Notes under the pieces: generated by a model
What the model saw: the letters and a program-made list of their open reading frames with translations, nothing else
Database searches by the model: none
What the model was told of the DNA's origin: nothing
In this document: one piece after another, positions 1-7,457 of the stretch
Layout: each line of letters begins with the position of its first letter
Numbering within the stretch: the stretch's first letter is position 1
Origin: Phormidesmis priestleyi ULC007
Lineage (GTDB): Bacteria; Cyanobacteriota; Cyanobacteriia; Leptolyngbyales; Leptolyngbyaceae
Reading direction: 5' to 3'
DNA: 64,000 bases
Assembly: GCF_001895925.1 (NCBI RefSeq)
Contig: NZ_MPPI01000003.1
Location: forward strand, 144,888-208,887
Program-made: the position numbers and the translations under genes

Positions 1-332
1 GCTTCCATCTGCCGATGTCGAATCCCTTGTAAGAAAAGGGTTTCGTTGCTGTGATCGAGTCGATAGAGTGCTTCGGCAATTCGCATTTTTGCCAGACATC
101 CGGGATCGGAGTCAGATCCACTTGTCATGAAGCGATCGAAGGCTGCAACCAATTCAGGGATCAGCGAATGTAACTCAGATTCACCAATTAGCTTCGCGGC
201 TTGCGAGACGGCAACCGAATATTTGCTGTTCAGCACTTGACTGAGTGTTGTGATCCCCACGTCTGAGCTGGGGTCGGCTCGAATCTCGGCCAGCAGCGCG
301 ATCGTGTCTTCAAGCTTGCGCGATTTTGCCAT
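1..332 (-). CDS. HEAT-like repeat protein, N-terminal part (runs off the window)
   Basis: The frame opens with ATG at 332 and reads without a stop to base 1, giving about 110 residues of the N-terminal part; the rest lies outside the window. The protein begins MAKSRKLEDTIALL and is made of amphipathic helices (residues such as EIRADPSSDVGITTLSQVL, then KYSVAVSQAAKLIGE) like HEAT/ARM-type solenoids that are common in cyanobacteria. No catalytic motif is visible. The DUF1816 gene lies just upstream on the same strand with 23 bases between, so the two may be co-transcribed. The HEAT assignment is inferred from the helix pattern, not from a profile search. Confidence 0.6.
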   Translation of the reverse strand, partial: MAKSRKLEDTIALLAEIRADPSSDVGITTLSQVLNSKYSVAVSQAAKLIGESELHSLIPELVAAFDRFMTSGSDSDPGCLAKMRIAEALYRLDHSNETLFLQGIRHRQME

Positions 333-355
333 GTCGTCAGTCTCCGCAGAACGCC

Positions 356-613
356 TTATTCCACTCCTGACGCGCAGCTTGTGAGTTCTACAGGCTTACA
401 GCGCTTGATCTCGACGTTGATTCCCTGTGCGCCTTCTCCTGTCAGGTCTTCGACATAGCCTGAATGAGCGGATTTTGCCTCCGCCGGGTCATCAAACGGG
501 CCAAAATAGTAGGTGCAGTTAGGTTCTGCCGTCTTGATCTCTACCCACCAAGGAGTAGACATCGCTTGCATAAATCCCGATGTAATTTCCTTGAAGACGT
601 TCAGTAATTTCAT
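356..613 (-). CDS. DUF1816 domain protein
   Basis: An 85-residue protein with the family hallmark PWWVEIKTAEPNCTYYFGPF near the N-terminus followed by EGAQGINVEIKRCKP. DUF1816 proteins are small cyanobacterial proteins of unknown biochemical role. The frame could start at TTG 622, but ATG at 613 gives the natural N-terminus MKLLNVFKEITSG, so I chose it. It sits upstream of the HEAT-like gene on the same strand. Family assignment is confident; function is unknown. Confidence 0.8.
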   Translation of the reverse strand: MKLLNVFKEITSGFMQAMSTPWWVEIKTAEPNCTYYFGPFDDPAEAKSAHSGYVEDLTGEGAQGINVEIKRCKPVELTSCASGVE

Positions 614-943
614 AGAAAGCAATTAAGACTGAGGTAAAGGTTTTTAGGCTGATTGTAGAATCTCACTGTCTATCATGCCCTCTGTCAAATCTGCGAAAAC
701 AGGAAAGAGCATGCGATCGTAGACATTAGATCTTAAAACTGTCCAGTATCTAGCTAACATTCTTAGCTGAATTTAGGCAAGTATCTTTAGACATTAAATT
801 AATGAGTCGTTATTTGACCGACCCAAATGACATTAGTACTTTTTCGGTCATCAGTCTGTGCTGTCGGAAACGTTTTAAGCCTGGCTTTAGAAGACTAAAC
901 ACGACTCTGGGAGTGATCAGCGACTTTATTTATTTCAATTCAA
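614..943. other. Intergenic region with no gene seen
   Basis: About 330 bases between the DUF1816 gene and the tRNA. A short plus-strand reading frame at 802-1080 runs through the tRNA gene in antisense, so I regard it as spurious. The stretch is AT-rich and presumably holds the DUF1816 promoter on the minus strand. I saw no convincing terminator or repeat. Confidence 0.5.
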
Positions 944-1028
944 CGGAGAGGGAGGGATTTGAACCCTCGGAACCTTTCGGTTCATCCGATTTCAAGTCGG
1001 ACGCGATCGACCACTCTGCCACCTCTCC
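944..1028 (-). tRNA. tRNA-Ser(UGA)
   Basis: An 85-base class II tRNA read on the minus strand. The acceptor stem GGAGAGG (bases 1028-1022) pairs with CCTCTCC (951-945), followed by discriminator G; CCA is not encoded. The D-arm begins TGGCAGAGTGG, the anticodon loop is CTTGAAA inside the stem TCCGA/TCGGA so the anticodon is TGA, there is a long variable arm with GAACCGAAAGGTTC, and the T-loop reads GGTTCAAATCC. The long variable arm and discriminator G agree with serine identity. Confidence 0.95.
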
Positions 1029-1040
1029 AGCAGTCAGATA

Positions 1041-1849
1041 TTATATTAACCTAGTCGAGAGCATTGAGGGAGGCGCGTGAAAAATTAGCGGCGATCGAGC
1101 CTGTTCATCTAGCAGTTCACAAGTTGCGGTCACGATCGCGGCTGGGCTGACTTGACGCAAACAGTTGTGATGTCCTTCGGGGCAAATGCTTTTATAGCAA
1201 TCTTTGCAGGGCACATCTTGAAAAAGCAACCGATGAGGCACCTGCCAGGGCGAACGATCGAGAATGAATGGCGGTTGCATTCCTCCAGCAATCACAGCCG
1301 TGACTTTCACTTTATGGGGACGGGCTTCGACGTGCAGAGCATAGCTGAATCCTAGCAATCCCCATTTGCTGGCGTGATAAGCAGAGGCGTTTGCCCAAGC
1401 GCGTTTTGCAGCAGTCGAAGCAATGTTAACGATGTGACCACTTTCGCGTTGCTTCATGTGTGAAATTACCGCTTTTGATAACACAAACGGCGCGCGAAGA
1501 TTGACTGCTAAAATTCGATCCCAATCCTGAATCGCAAGGTCTTCGATCGCAACCGTTAAATCCGTCCCTGACCATGTTGACTAATAATCTTTTCAACCGC
1601 AGATAGAATCTGATGTTCATCAGTAATGTCTAATCGCATGGCGATCGCTTTGCCGCCCTCTGCCCCGATTTCTGCCGCCACTCTTTCAGCCTGGTCTTCG
1701 CGAATATCTGCCACGATCGTGATCACGCCTGACGCGGCTAATGTTCGACAAATCGCTTCCCCCAATCCCTGTGCGCCTAATAATTCGGCAACTTGCCGCG
1801 TCACGGCTTTTGCAATTTGCTTAAACTGACTTGACCCGTCTTGCGTCAT
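1041..1849 (-). pseudogene. Broken short-chain dehydrogenase fused to a glycosyltransferase family 9 tail
   Basis: Minus-strand coding traces lie in two frames. Bases 1849-1560 encode an SDR N-terminal half (GLGEAICRTLA, then VADIRED and a QHGQGR helix) that hits a stop at about 1558. In another frame, from about 1575 to 1254, the SDR continues with IEDLAIQDWDRILAVNL, HIVNIAST and the catalytic SAYHASKW. The segment that should carry the NNAG motif is missing, and the cofactor glycine motif reads LLGAQGLG, short of the TGxxxGxG consensus. After ILDR (about 1254) the frame passes without a break into SPWQVPHRLLFQ and PCKDCYKSICPEGHHNCLR, which resembles the C-terminus of family 9 (heptosyltransferase-type) glycosyltransferases. 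The locus is therefore a decayed gene with internal deletions and a deletion junction to a second gene. Confidence 0.75.
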
Positions 1850-2094
1850 GTTATCGCCGGGATGAGTCGAGTTTTTTGAGTTCGATGGCTTCGTGATTCA
1901 CCACGATCGCGGTTGAAGAATGGCTTGAAACTGCACCGATTCGCTTTGTTGGATTTGAGGAGGTTGGCTTACTCAAAAACAGTAGCGACCGTTTGGTGTG
2001 GCAGGTGGCTCAAACCCATATTCCTTAGCTCTATTTCCCTCATTGGGTGGTCAGCTTCGCGATCGCAGTTGAGAAACATTTCGTTGGCTTCGTT
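1850..2094. other. Decayed non-coding stretch with a possible gene fragment
   Basis: No intact gene is visible. In one plus-strand frame, about 1895-2022 reads VEEWLETAPIRFVGFEE and then DRLVWQVAQTH before a stop, with no start codon; this looks like a protein fragment but I could not assign a family. Together with the adjoining SDR/glycosyltransferase remnant it suggests that a larger piece of DNA decayed here before or during arrival of the accessory genes downstream. Confidence 0.35.
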
Positions 2095-2140
2095 TTGGTA
2101 TTTTAGAAGAAAAGCACTTATAATTTTCTTGGGATATAAT
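2095..2140 (+). promoter_or_regulatory. Putative promoter of the Trypco1/trypsin-STAND pair
   Basis: TTGGTA at 2095-2100 and TATAAT at 2119-2124 are 18 bases apart, a good match to a vegetative promoter, and would start transcription near 2131, about 30 bases before the ATG at 2160. A second TATAAT is at 2135-2140. This is a pattern match only. Confidence 0.4.
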
Positions 2141-2159
2141 CAGCAGATCGCTCAATGCA

Positions 2160-2510
2160 ATGGATAATTCCAAAGAATCTCGAATTGAAAATATACCAGT
2201 GCAGTTAGAGAACGGGTCTCTCATCAGAGTTGAAGCAACTGTTATTGGCTCTAGTATTCAAATTGGCGTTGAAGGTGAAGAGATTGAGTCAGATGTGGGA
2301 GCAAGGATTCAATCACTTAAAGAGGTCACTGATGCGATCGAGGGAATCGCTGGTTCAGTCGTTGAAAGCCTCAAAAAGTTCAAAACCAGCAAATCCAGCA
2401 TCGAGTTTGGTGTTGAGTTCGGCTATGAGTCTGGGCAGCTAACAGCTTTGATAGTCAAAGGCACTGGCAAAGCAAATCTCAAGATCACAATGGAGTGGAC
2501 TAAAGAATAG
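2160..2510 (+). CDS. Trypco1 (CU044_2847-type) domain protein
   Basis: A 116-residue protein without signal peptide or membrane segment. The N-terminal half is beta-rich (NIPVQLENGSLIRVEATVIG), followed by a helix (IQSLKEVTDAIEGIAGSV) and a C-terminal beta part with EFGVEFGYESGQLTALIVKG and IKxTMEW-like ending LKITMEW. This layout matches the trypsin-co-occurring domain 1 family, named for its repeated occurrence next to trypsin-like proteases and NTPases in predicted conflict systems. The next gene, 19 bases downstream on the same strand, encodes exactly such a trypsin-NTPase fusion, so they very likely form one operon. The small protein may be a substrate, adaptor or regulator of the protease; this is inference. 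Family assignment is from remembered family features, not a profile search. Confidence 0.8.
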   Translation: MDNSKESRIENIPVQLENGSLIRVEATVIGSSIQIGVEGEEIESDVGARIQSLKEVTDAIEGIAGSVVESLKKFKTSKSSIEFGVEFGYESGQLTALIVKGTGKANLKITMEWTKE

Positions 2511-2529
2511 ATAAAAAAGGAGTGTGTAC

Positions 2530-5500
2530 GTGGCTGACCAGTCAATTTATGAGTTGTTTCAAGATTGCACCGTCCGGATAAAAACATCTAGGGAGAAAGG
2601 AACTGGTTTCTTCGTTGCTCCAGGAAAAATTTTAACTTGTAATCATGTACTAGAAGTAGCTAAAGACAATGAAATAGAAATTTATTGGAAAGATAAGAAA
2701 TTTACAGCAGAGGATATAGAGAAGATTGATCGTGTAGAGAGTAAAGAAAGAGATCTTGCACTTCTCACAATCTCTCACATGGAACATCCATGTGCATATC
2801 TAGATAGAGAAGCTGATCCTCATGACCAACTCTACAGTTATGGTTTTCCTGATGAAGGTGGTTTCTCAATCAGTCCTACTTGCGAAGGAAAAAGTAAGCA
2901 CGGGCAGTTTCTTACTATAAAACATGAAAGCATTAGACATGGATTGAGCGGTGCTCCACTACTGAATCGACGCACTTGGAAAGTGTGCGGAATTATTAAA
3001 AGCAGGCGGAAAGCAGATTTAATTTTGAATGTTTTAGAAGTGGTGGGTGGTCAAGCCATTCCAACAAAAGTGATCTTTGATCAATGGATTGGTTTAGAAA
3101 GTGAACACGATGGGTTTCACTACCGCGATACTCGTTGGCGCTCTCTAATTCCCAGGGCGATCGGAGAAATTATTTTTGGCAGACGACTGTTTACTTTTTT
3201 GTCACGAGTGGGGGTTAGGGTTGATCCCCTACCCTTCAATAAGGACATTCCTCAACCAATTGCCCTACAGAGTCCACTAAGCCTACCGCCTCTACGTCCC
3301 GATTTGCTGGGTCGCAGAGTAGAACTTGAAGATCTAGCATTTGCACTGAAACGCGAAGGCAAAGAAAAAGTAGCAGGTTTTTGGGGCAAGCCCGGAGTTG
3401 GGAAATCTATGCTACTCAAGGATTTTGCTCATCATAAGATTGCATCAGAATTTCCTGACGGTGTAGTGTATGTGCCAGCAAAGCGATTTTATATGGAAGC
3501 AGATTTACTTGAAGAAATTTTCTACCATTTTAACGAAAAGATTCGTGGTATCAAGTTTGACCTCAAGAAAATTGAAAGTACGTTACAGCTTAAGAAGATA
3601 TTGATTCTGTTAGATGATGTTAGGCTGCCGCTGGATCAAATTCTTAACTTACGCGAGGCGATACCGAAATCAGCTTTCGTGTTCACACGGGAAGATGATC
3701 CCTCCAAACAAGGTGAACGTGCATTTGAACTTAAAGGCTTCTCCGAAGAAGAAGTGTTTGATTTAGTTGCCCAAGAGCAAGCGATTGGACGACCATTAAC
3801 TGAAGAAGAACGTGAGGCTTTTCTAGGCAAAAAACCGTGGGGCGAATTTCTAATAGGTGAAGAAGATCGTCAAGCAGCTAAGAGCCTTTTAGATAAGTAC
3901 GAGGGGCATCCCTGGAAAATTCGTCAAGCAGTCAAACTTGCAAGAGACCAAAATAAACCATTGAAAGATATTGCTGAGACAATCAAAAAAGACCCATCTG
4001 CAATATCAATCACTCAGCGAAGAATTCAATCTTTACCAGAACCCGCCCGTCGAATCTTAAAACAACTATCTGTTTTAGGTGTAGCAGGAGCAGCACTTCT
4101 AATTTCCATCTCCCGTTCTGATGCTGCTGACATTCCCAATATCGAACAGCATTTGAGTTCATTAATTCAACAGGATCTCATTCAAGTTTCTGATTCTCAG
4201 TACAGACTGACCTCCAATATCAGCGAAATTTTGAGTCAAGAGTCAGACCTAAACGAGTTGAAAGAAAAGGCTCTGGACTATTTCAAAGGATTTGTCGAGC
4301 AGAATCAGGTAGAGCCTGATTTGGTCTTTCAAGATGTTGATGCCATCTCAAACATTTTGGAATGGGCTTTTGAGTCTGGTCGATATACTGATGTGATTAA
4401 ACTTGGTCAAGGTTTAGAAGCAGCACTCGTATTCAACGGATTGTGGGGAATGTGGGAACGAGTTCTGCAATGGGAACTTCAAGCCTCACAAGCACTCAAC
4501 GATGGACAATCTATATCTTGGGCATTACATCAGCTTGGCACACGCGCCCTGTCTCTGGGCGACAGTAGCGCTGCTCGTTCTCGTCTCACACAAGCACTGA
4601 CTCTTCGAGAATCACTAGGGGATACAGACGGTGCTGCTGTTACCCGTCACAATTTGGGATTATTGGCACCACTGCCGATCGTTTCCCATCTCATGCCTCC
4701 AATTACTGTTGGCACTGTAGCTGCTCTACTACTGCTCGGCTTTTGGTTGATTCCTGACCCCTGTTCTCGTGGCTCAACAATCTGGCGGTTGCCTATATTG
4801 AATTGGCTGAGTTCTTATTTTTTTCCTGAGAATTGTCTCCTAAACGAAGCTACGCTGAAAATTCCCGCCAAACCCAAAACTCTTGAGCCAACACCTTGTG
4901 TGATACAAGGAACTGAAGTATTCACCATTACACAAACCAAGGATAGTTTTAAGGGAGAAATCTCCTATCTTTTAAGGGGAAACCAAAAAAGAACTTTAGT
5001 AGAAGGAAATCGAACGAAAAGTGGCTGGTTCTCAATGAAATCTGTTGAACCTCAGCTTGACGAATGTTTCATCACTTTTGATGGAGAACAGATTCAAGGT
5101 CTTCCTTTCTCCAGAAAACAAGGAGAAATAGTTGGAGGTGTAAGTGCTGATGAAGTCTTAATTGATGAGAAGACAAAGAAGATTAAAACTGACAAATCTC
5201 AAGGAGCATCAGGGGCATTTCGGATGCTTGAAACTTCACCCAACATCTGGGCGCTTGAGATTCCTGAAGGAAAAGAGTTTAGGCTAAGACCATCTACCCA
5301 ACCTAGCTCAGTTTCTAGCCCTGTCCCCTCACGGAGAAGTTCCCCAACACCCCAAAGTCCTTCAGTACCCGAAGCTGGACAAGAGCCGGAAGGTAATTCT
5401 GGCTCAAATCGAGTCCCAACAGTACCACCTGCACCAGATCCACCCATTGAATCAATCCCCGACCAGGAGCTTCGAGATGCTCTAAATGTTGCAGTGAATA

Positions 5501-5652
5501 ACAAAAATTGGAGCAGAGCGATCGCACTCGTAGACAGGTTGCTTAAAAATGCGTCCCCAAAAGAAGCCAAAGATTTGCAGGAATACCGAGTAGTGCTAGA
5601 GAAGCGACTGGTTGAATCCTTTAATAATCCAGTGCAGACACCGAAGAACTAA
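2530..5652 (+). CDS. Trypsin-like protease / NB-ARC STAND NTPase fusion with TPR and membrane segment
   Basis: About 1040 residues. I chose GTG at 2530 because AAGGAG at 2517-2522 lies 7 bases before it; GTG at 2524 is too close. Numbered from 2530, residues 5-190 form a trypsin-like serine protease with His39 (LTCNHVLE), Asp75 (ERDLALL) and Ser140 (HGLSGAP), a complete triad. Residues 255-480 form an NB-ARC NTPase: Walker A GKPGVGKS (286-293), Walker B LILLDD, a FTRED arginine sensor and a GHPWKI motif in place of GLPL. A winged-helix part (about 495-570) and a short TPR-like stretch (ALHQLGTRALSLGD) follow. A strongly hydrophobic segment (about 726-742) then looks like one transmembrane helix, followed by a beta-rich domain, a Pro/Ser-rich linker (920-975) and a terminal helical hairpin. 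Such STAND proteins are switches that oligomerise on sensing a trigger; here the effector would be proteolysis. Trigger and substrate are unknown. Confidence 0.85.
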   Translation: MADQSIYELFQDCTVRIKTSREKGTGFFVAPGKILTCNHVLEVAKDNEIEIYWKDKKFTAEDIEKIDRVESKERDLALLTISHMEHPCAYLDREADPHDQLYSYGFPDEGGFSISPTCEGKSKHGQFLTIKHESIRHGLSGAPLLNRRTWKVCGIIKSRRKADLILNVLEVVGGQAIPTKVIFDQWIGLESEHDGFHYRDTRWRSLIPRAIGEIIFGRRLFTFLSRVGVRVDPLPFNKDIPQPIALQSPLSLPPLRPDLLGRRVELEDLAFALKREGKEKVAGFWGKPGVGKSMLLKDFAHHKIASEFPDGVVYVPAKRFYMEADLLEEIFYHFNEKIRGIKFDLKKIESTLQLKKILILLDDVRLPLDQILNLREAIPKSAFVFTREDDPSKQGERAFELKGFSEEEVFDLVAQEQAIGRPLTEEEREAFLGKKPWGEFLIGEEDRQAAKSLLDKYEGHPWKIRQAVKLARDQNKPLKDIAETIKKDPSAISITQRRIQSLPEPARRILKQLSVLGVAGAALLISISRSDAADIPNIEQHLSSLIQQDLIQVSDSQYRLTSNISEILSQESDLNELKEKALDYFKGFVEQNQVEPDLVFQDVDAISNILEWAFESGRYTDVIKLGQGLEAALVFNGLWGMWERVLQWELQASQALNDGQSISWALHQLGTRALSLGDSSAARSRLTQALTLRESLGDTDGAAVTRHNLGLLAPLPIVSHLMPPITVGTVAALLLLGFWLIPDPCSRGSTIWRLPILNWLSSYFFPENCLLNEATLKIPAKPKTLEPTPCVIQGTEVFTITQTKDSFKGEISYLLRGNQKRTLVEGNRTKSGWFSMKSVEPQLDECFITFDGEQIQGLPFSRKQGEIVGGVSADEVLIDEKTKKIKTDKSQGASGAFRMLETSPNIWALEIPEGKEFRLRPSTQPSSVSSPVPSRRSSPTPQSPSVPEAGQEPEGNSGSNRVPTVPPAPDPPIESIPDQELRDALNVAVNNKNWSRAIALVDRLLKNASPKEAKDLQEYRVVLEKRLVESFNNPVQTPKN

Positions 5653-5767
5653 TCTTTGTCAAGTCATGTGTCGAAACTTTTATTAAATGCAGGAAGTACT
5701 ATATTTCCTTTCCTCTCGCACAGCGGCTATAACTTTTATCATAATTCAGTTCCTTCCCATAGTAACA

Positions 5768-5956
5768 ATGACCATTTCTCAACCGCTATCTCCTCCGCCA
5801 GGATTTGAGCAACTCACTGAAATACAACAAATTGATTACGTTCAACAGCTCTGGAATTTGATAGTTACCGCAGATGATGAGCTACCTATTCCTCAGTGGC
5901 ATCTAGAAATCGTAAATGAACGTGTTGCCTCGCAGAGCAATTTATTAGATGGCTAA
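5768..5956 (+). CDS. Orphan addiction-module antitoxin-like protein (PF09720-like)
   Basis: A 62-residue protein from ATG 5768. The frame is open from TTG 5687, but the family resemblance starts after the ATG. The stretch LTEIQQIDYVQQLWNLI followed by LPIPQWHLEIVNERVA matches the putative addiction-module component family, whose members end helices with WHxE(I/E)xxERL. The protein stops soon after this, and no ParE/RelE-type toxin frame follows in the 64 bases before the convergent DUF3172 gene. It is therefore an orphan or remnant antitoxin, lying 115 bases after the protease-STAND gene. Confidence 0.6.
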   Translation: MTISQPLSPPPGFEQLTEIQQIDYVQQLWNLIVTADDELPIPQWHLEIVNERVASQSNLLDG

Positions 5957-6020
5957 ACGAAAACGATCGAGGGGACGTTACACAACAGTCCCTTCAAATC
6001 ACAGCCCCATAACAGACTGA

Positions 6021-6590
6021 TCAGAATTTCTCGTTTTCTGGTGGAGCCGCACCCGATCCTGGCGCAGCGAGGAAGAGATTTTTCGCGCTATCGCTCTGAT
6101 AGACACAATCGATTTTAGGATTGCTTTCTAGAGCGCCGACATAGCTGAAGGTGTTCATGCGTTGACGGCAGGCGCGAACTTGCTCAGGCGTAATCAAATT
6201 GCGCTGCTCAAGCACCTGCCAGCTAGCACTCCGCAACACGCATCCCGGTTGAGTGTTCGCCTGAGCCACGTAAACCTTAAACGGGTTGAGCGTCACAAAA
6301 AAGCGGGTTTCTAACGCGATCGCACTCGCCCCATTTTGAATGCAGATTTCTGCGTTGGGTGCCCTCGCATCAATTTGCACGTTGCTAACCACGCTGGTGT
6401 CACTGGTCGAAGCCGTCGAGCTAAACCCGATGCCCACACCAATGCCGAGAATAAAAATGCCCGCAATGATAAAGAGAGAGGTGTAGTTAAACGGCGTTTT
6501 CGGCTTACTCTGCTTGCCTTTATCGGGCGGAGTGTAAGCCTCATCATCTCTTTCGTAATCGTAGGAACTATTTTTGGGTCTACGTTTCAT
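6021..6590 (-). CDS. DUF3172 domain membrane protein
   Basis: A 189-residue protein with a charged N-terminus (MKRRPKNSSYDYERDDE), one transmembrane helix at about residues 36-57 (LFIIAGIFILGIGVGIGF) and a C-terminal domain with four cysteines (EICIQNG, PGCVLRS, RACRQRM, DCVYQSD) likely outside the cytoplasm. The C-terminal part matches DUF3172, a cyanobacterial family of unknown function. Start ATG at 6590. It is convergent with the antitoxin-like gene. Function unknown; I see no catalytic motif. Confidence 0.8.
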   Translation of the reverse strand: MKRRPKNSSYDYERDDEAYTPPDKGKQSKPKTPFNYTSLFIIAGIFILGIGVGIGFSSTASTSDTSVVSNVQIDARAPNAEICIQNGASAIALETRFFVTLNPFKVYVAQANTQPGCVLRSASWQVLEQRNLITPEQVRACRQRMNTFSYVGALESNPKIDCVYQSDSAKNLFLAAPGSGAAPPENEKF

Positions 6591-6756
6591 GGTGGCTTGG
6601 CAAATTGAGAAACTATGCGAGAGTGGTTAGCACTCTTTTGTCTAACAGTATGACAAATCTCGATGCCGATTGACCGAGATTCTCGTCTCATCAGATTGGC
6701 AGAAATCGCGTATCCTAGACTCACCCTTGGGTTATTCTACGCCGACTCTCTATTCT

Positions 6757-7386
6757 ATGTCTGAAGCGCTCTTACAAAACCGCGACTATACGATCGTTGT
6801 TGCCAAAACTGCCGCCAATCTGCTTAAAACGCCACCTGGATATGAGCAGCGTTGGTTAGCCGCCCACGATGCGATCGTGTCGCTGGCTCAACAATGCGAA
6901 GCTTTTGATCCTGACGGCATCACCGTTTATATCTCTTGCCGAGATGAAGCAGCCCTGTTTAAACGATATAAGCAAGTGTTGCCCAATCAAGTCACCGCGA
7001 TTTTTGACGCTCACTATCCGCCAGATACGCTTGATTTGCTCAACGTGCTGCAATCTGCCCTGGATGACTATTTCACCCGCAAGGCGGCTCACCAGACAAA
7101 GCCCAACGGCGAGATGATTCTCGTGTTGATCGATGGAGAACCGCCCGATCGCATGGCGATCGCAAAACTGATTATCCATACGACTGAAAAACTCGACCAA
7201 GACCACGAACTCGGCATCGGCTTTCTTCAGCTTGGAGATGACTTTATTGCCAAAGGGTTTCTCAACGCTTTAGATGAAAACCTCAAGTCAGCAGGTGCCA
7301 AATTTGACATTGTTCACACTCAGGCTTTTGCAGAAGTCAAGCCTGACACACTCACGGGATTTCTGCTCGATGTGCTGAATGACTGA
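6757..7386 (+). CDS. VWA-like domain protein with degenerate metal site
   Basis: A 209-residue protein from ATG 6757 (a TTG start at 6670 would add 29 residues without family resemblance). It follows the layout of cytoplasmic cyanobacterial von Willebrand A domain proteins: NRDYTIVV strand, a helix containing LAQQCEAFDPDGITVY, and a later GEMILVLIDGEP strand followed by LGIGFLQLGDD. In relatives the first strand ends in the metal-binding DxSxS motif; here that position reads AKTAA at residues 16-20, so the metal site looks lost. It probably has a protein-binding rather than enzymatic role. Next to cobH, 71 bases upstream of it on the same strand. Confidence 0.75.
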   Translation: MSEALLQNRDYTIVVAKTAANLLKTPPGYEQRWLAAHDAIVSLAQQCEAFDPDGITVYISCRDEAALFKRYKQVLPNQVTAIFDAHYPPDTLDLLNVLQSALDDYFTRKAAHQTKPNGEMILVLIDGEPPDRMAIAKLIIHTTEKLDQDHELGIGFLQLGDDFIAKGFLNALDENLKSAGAKFDIVHTQAFAEVKPDTLTGFLLDVLND

Positions 7387-7457
7387 GCGCTGAAACTGTC
7401 ACAACCTGGTAAGCTGAAGGCGGAACTGGATACTTGCAACTACCGAGTTAAAACCCT

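Noticed and set aside
802-1080. A plus-strand reading frame of 92 codons
   Set aside because: It runs through the tRNA-Ser gene in antisense and has no family resemblance.
1913-2167. An 84-codon plus-strand frame before the Trypco1 gene
   Set aside because: Composition is unlike a protein, it overlaps the Trypco1 start, and another frame in the same stretch looks more like a real protein fragment.
5199-5570. Minus-strand frame of 123 codons inside the STAND gene
   Set aside because: It is antisense to the Pro/Ser-rich linker, whose codons produce open antisense frames by bias.
6600-6660. TTAGCACTC, a half-site like the CIRCE heat-shock operator
   Set aside because: The matching GAGTGCTAA arm at 9-base spacing is absent, and no heat-shock gene follows.
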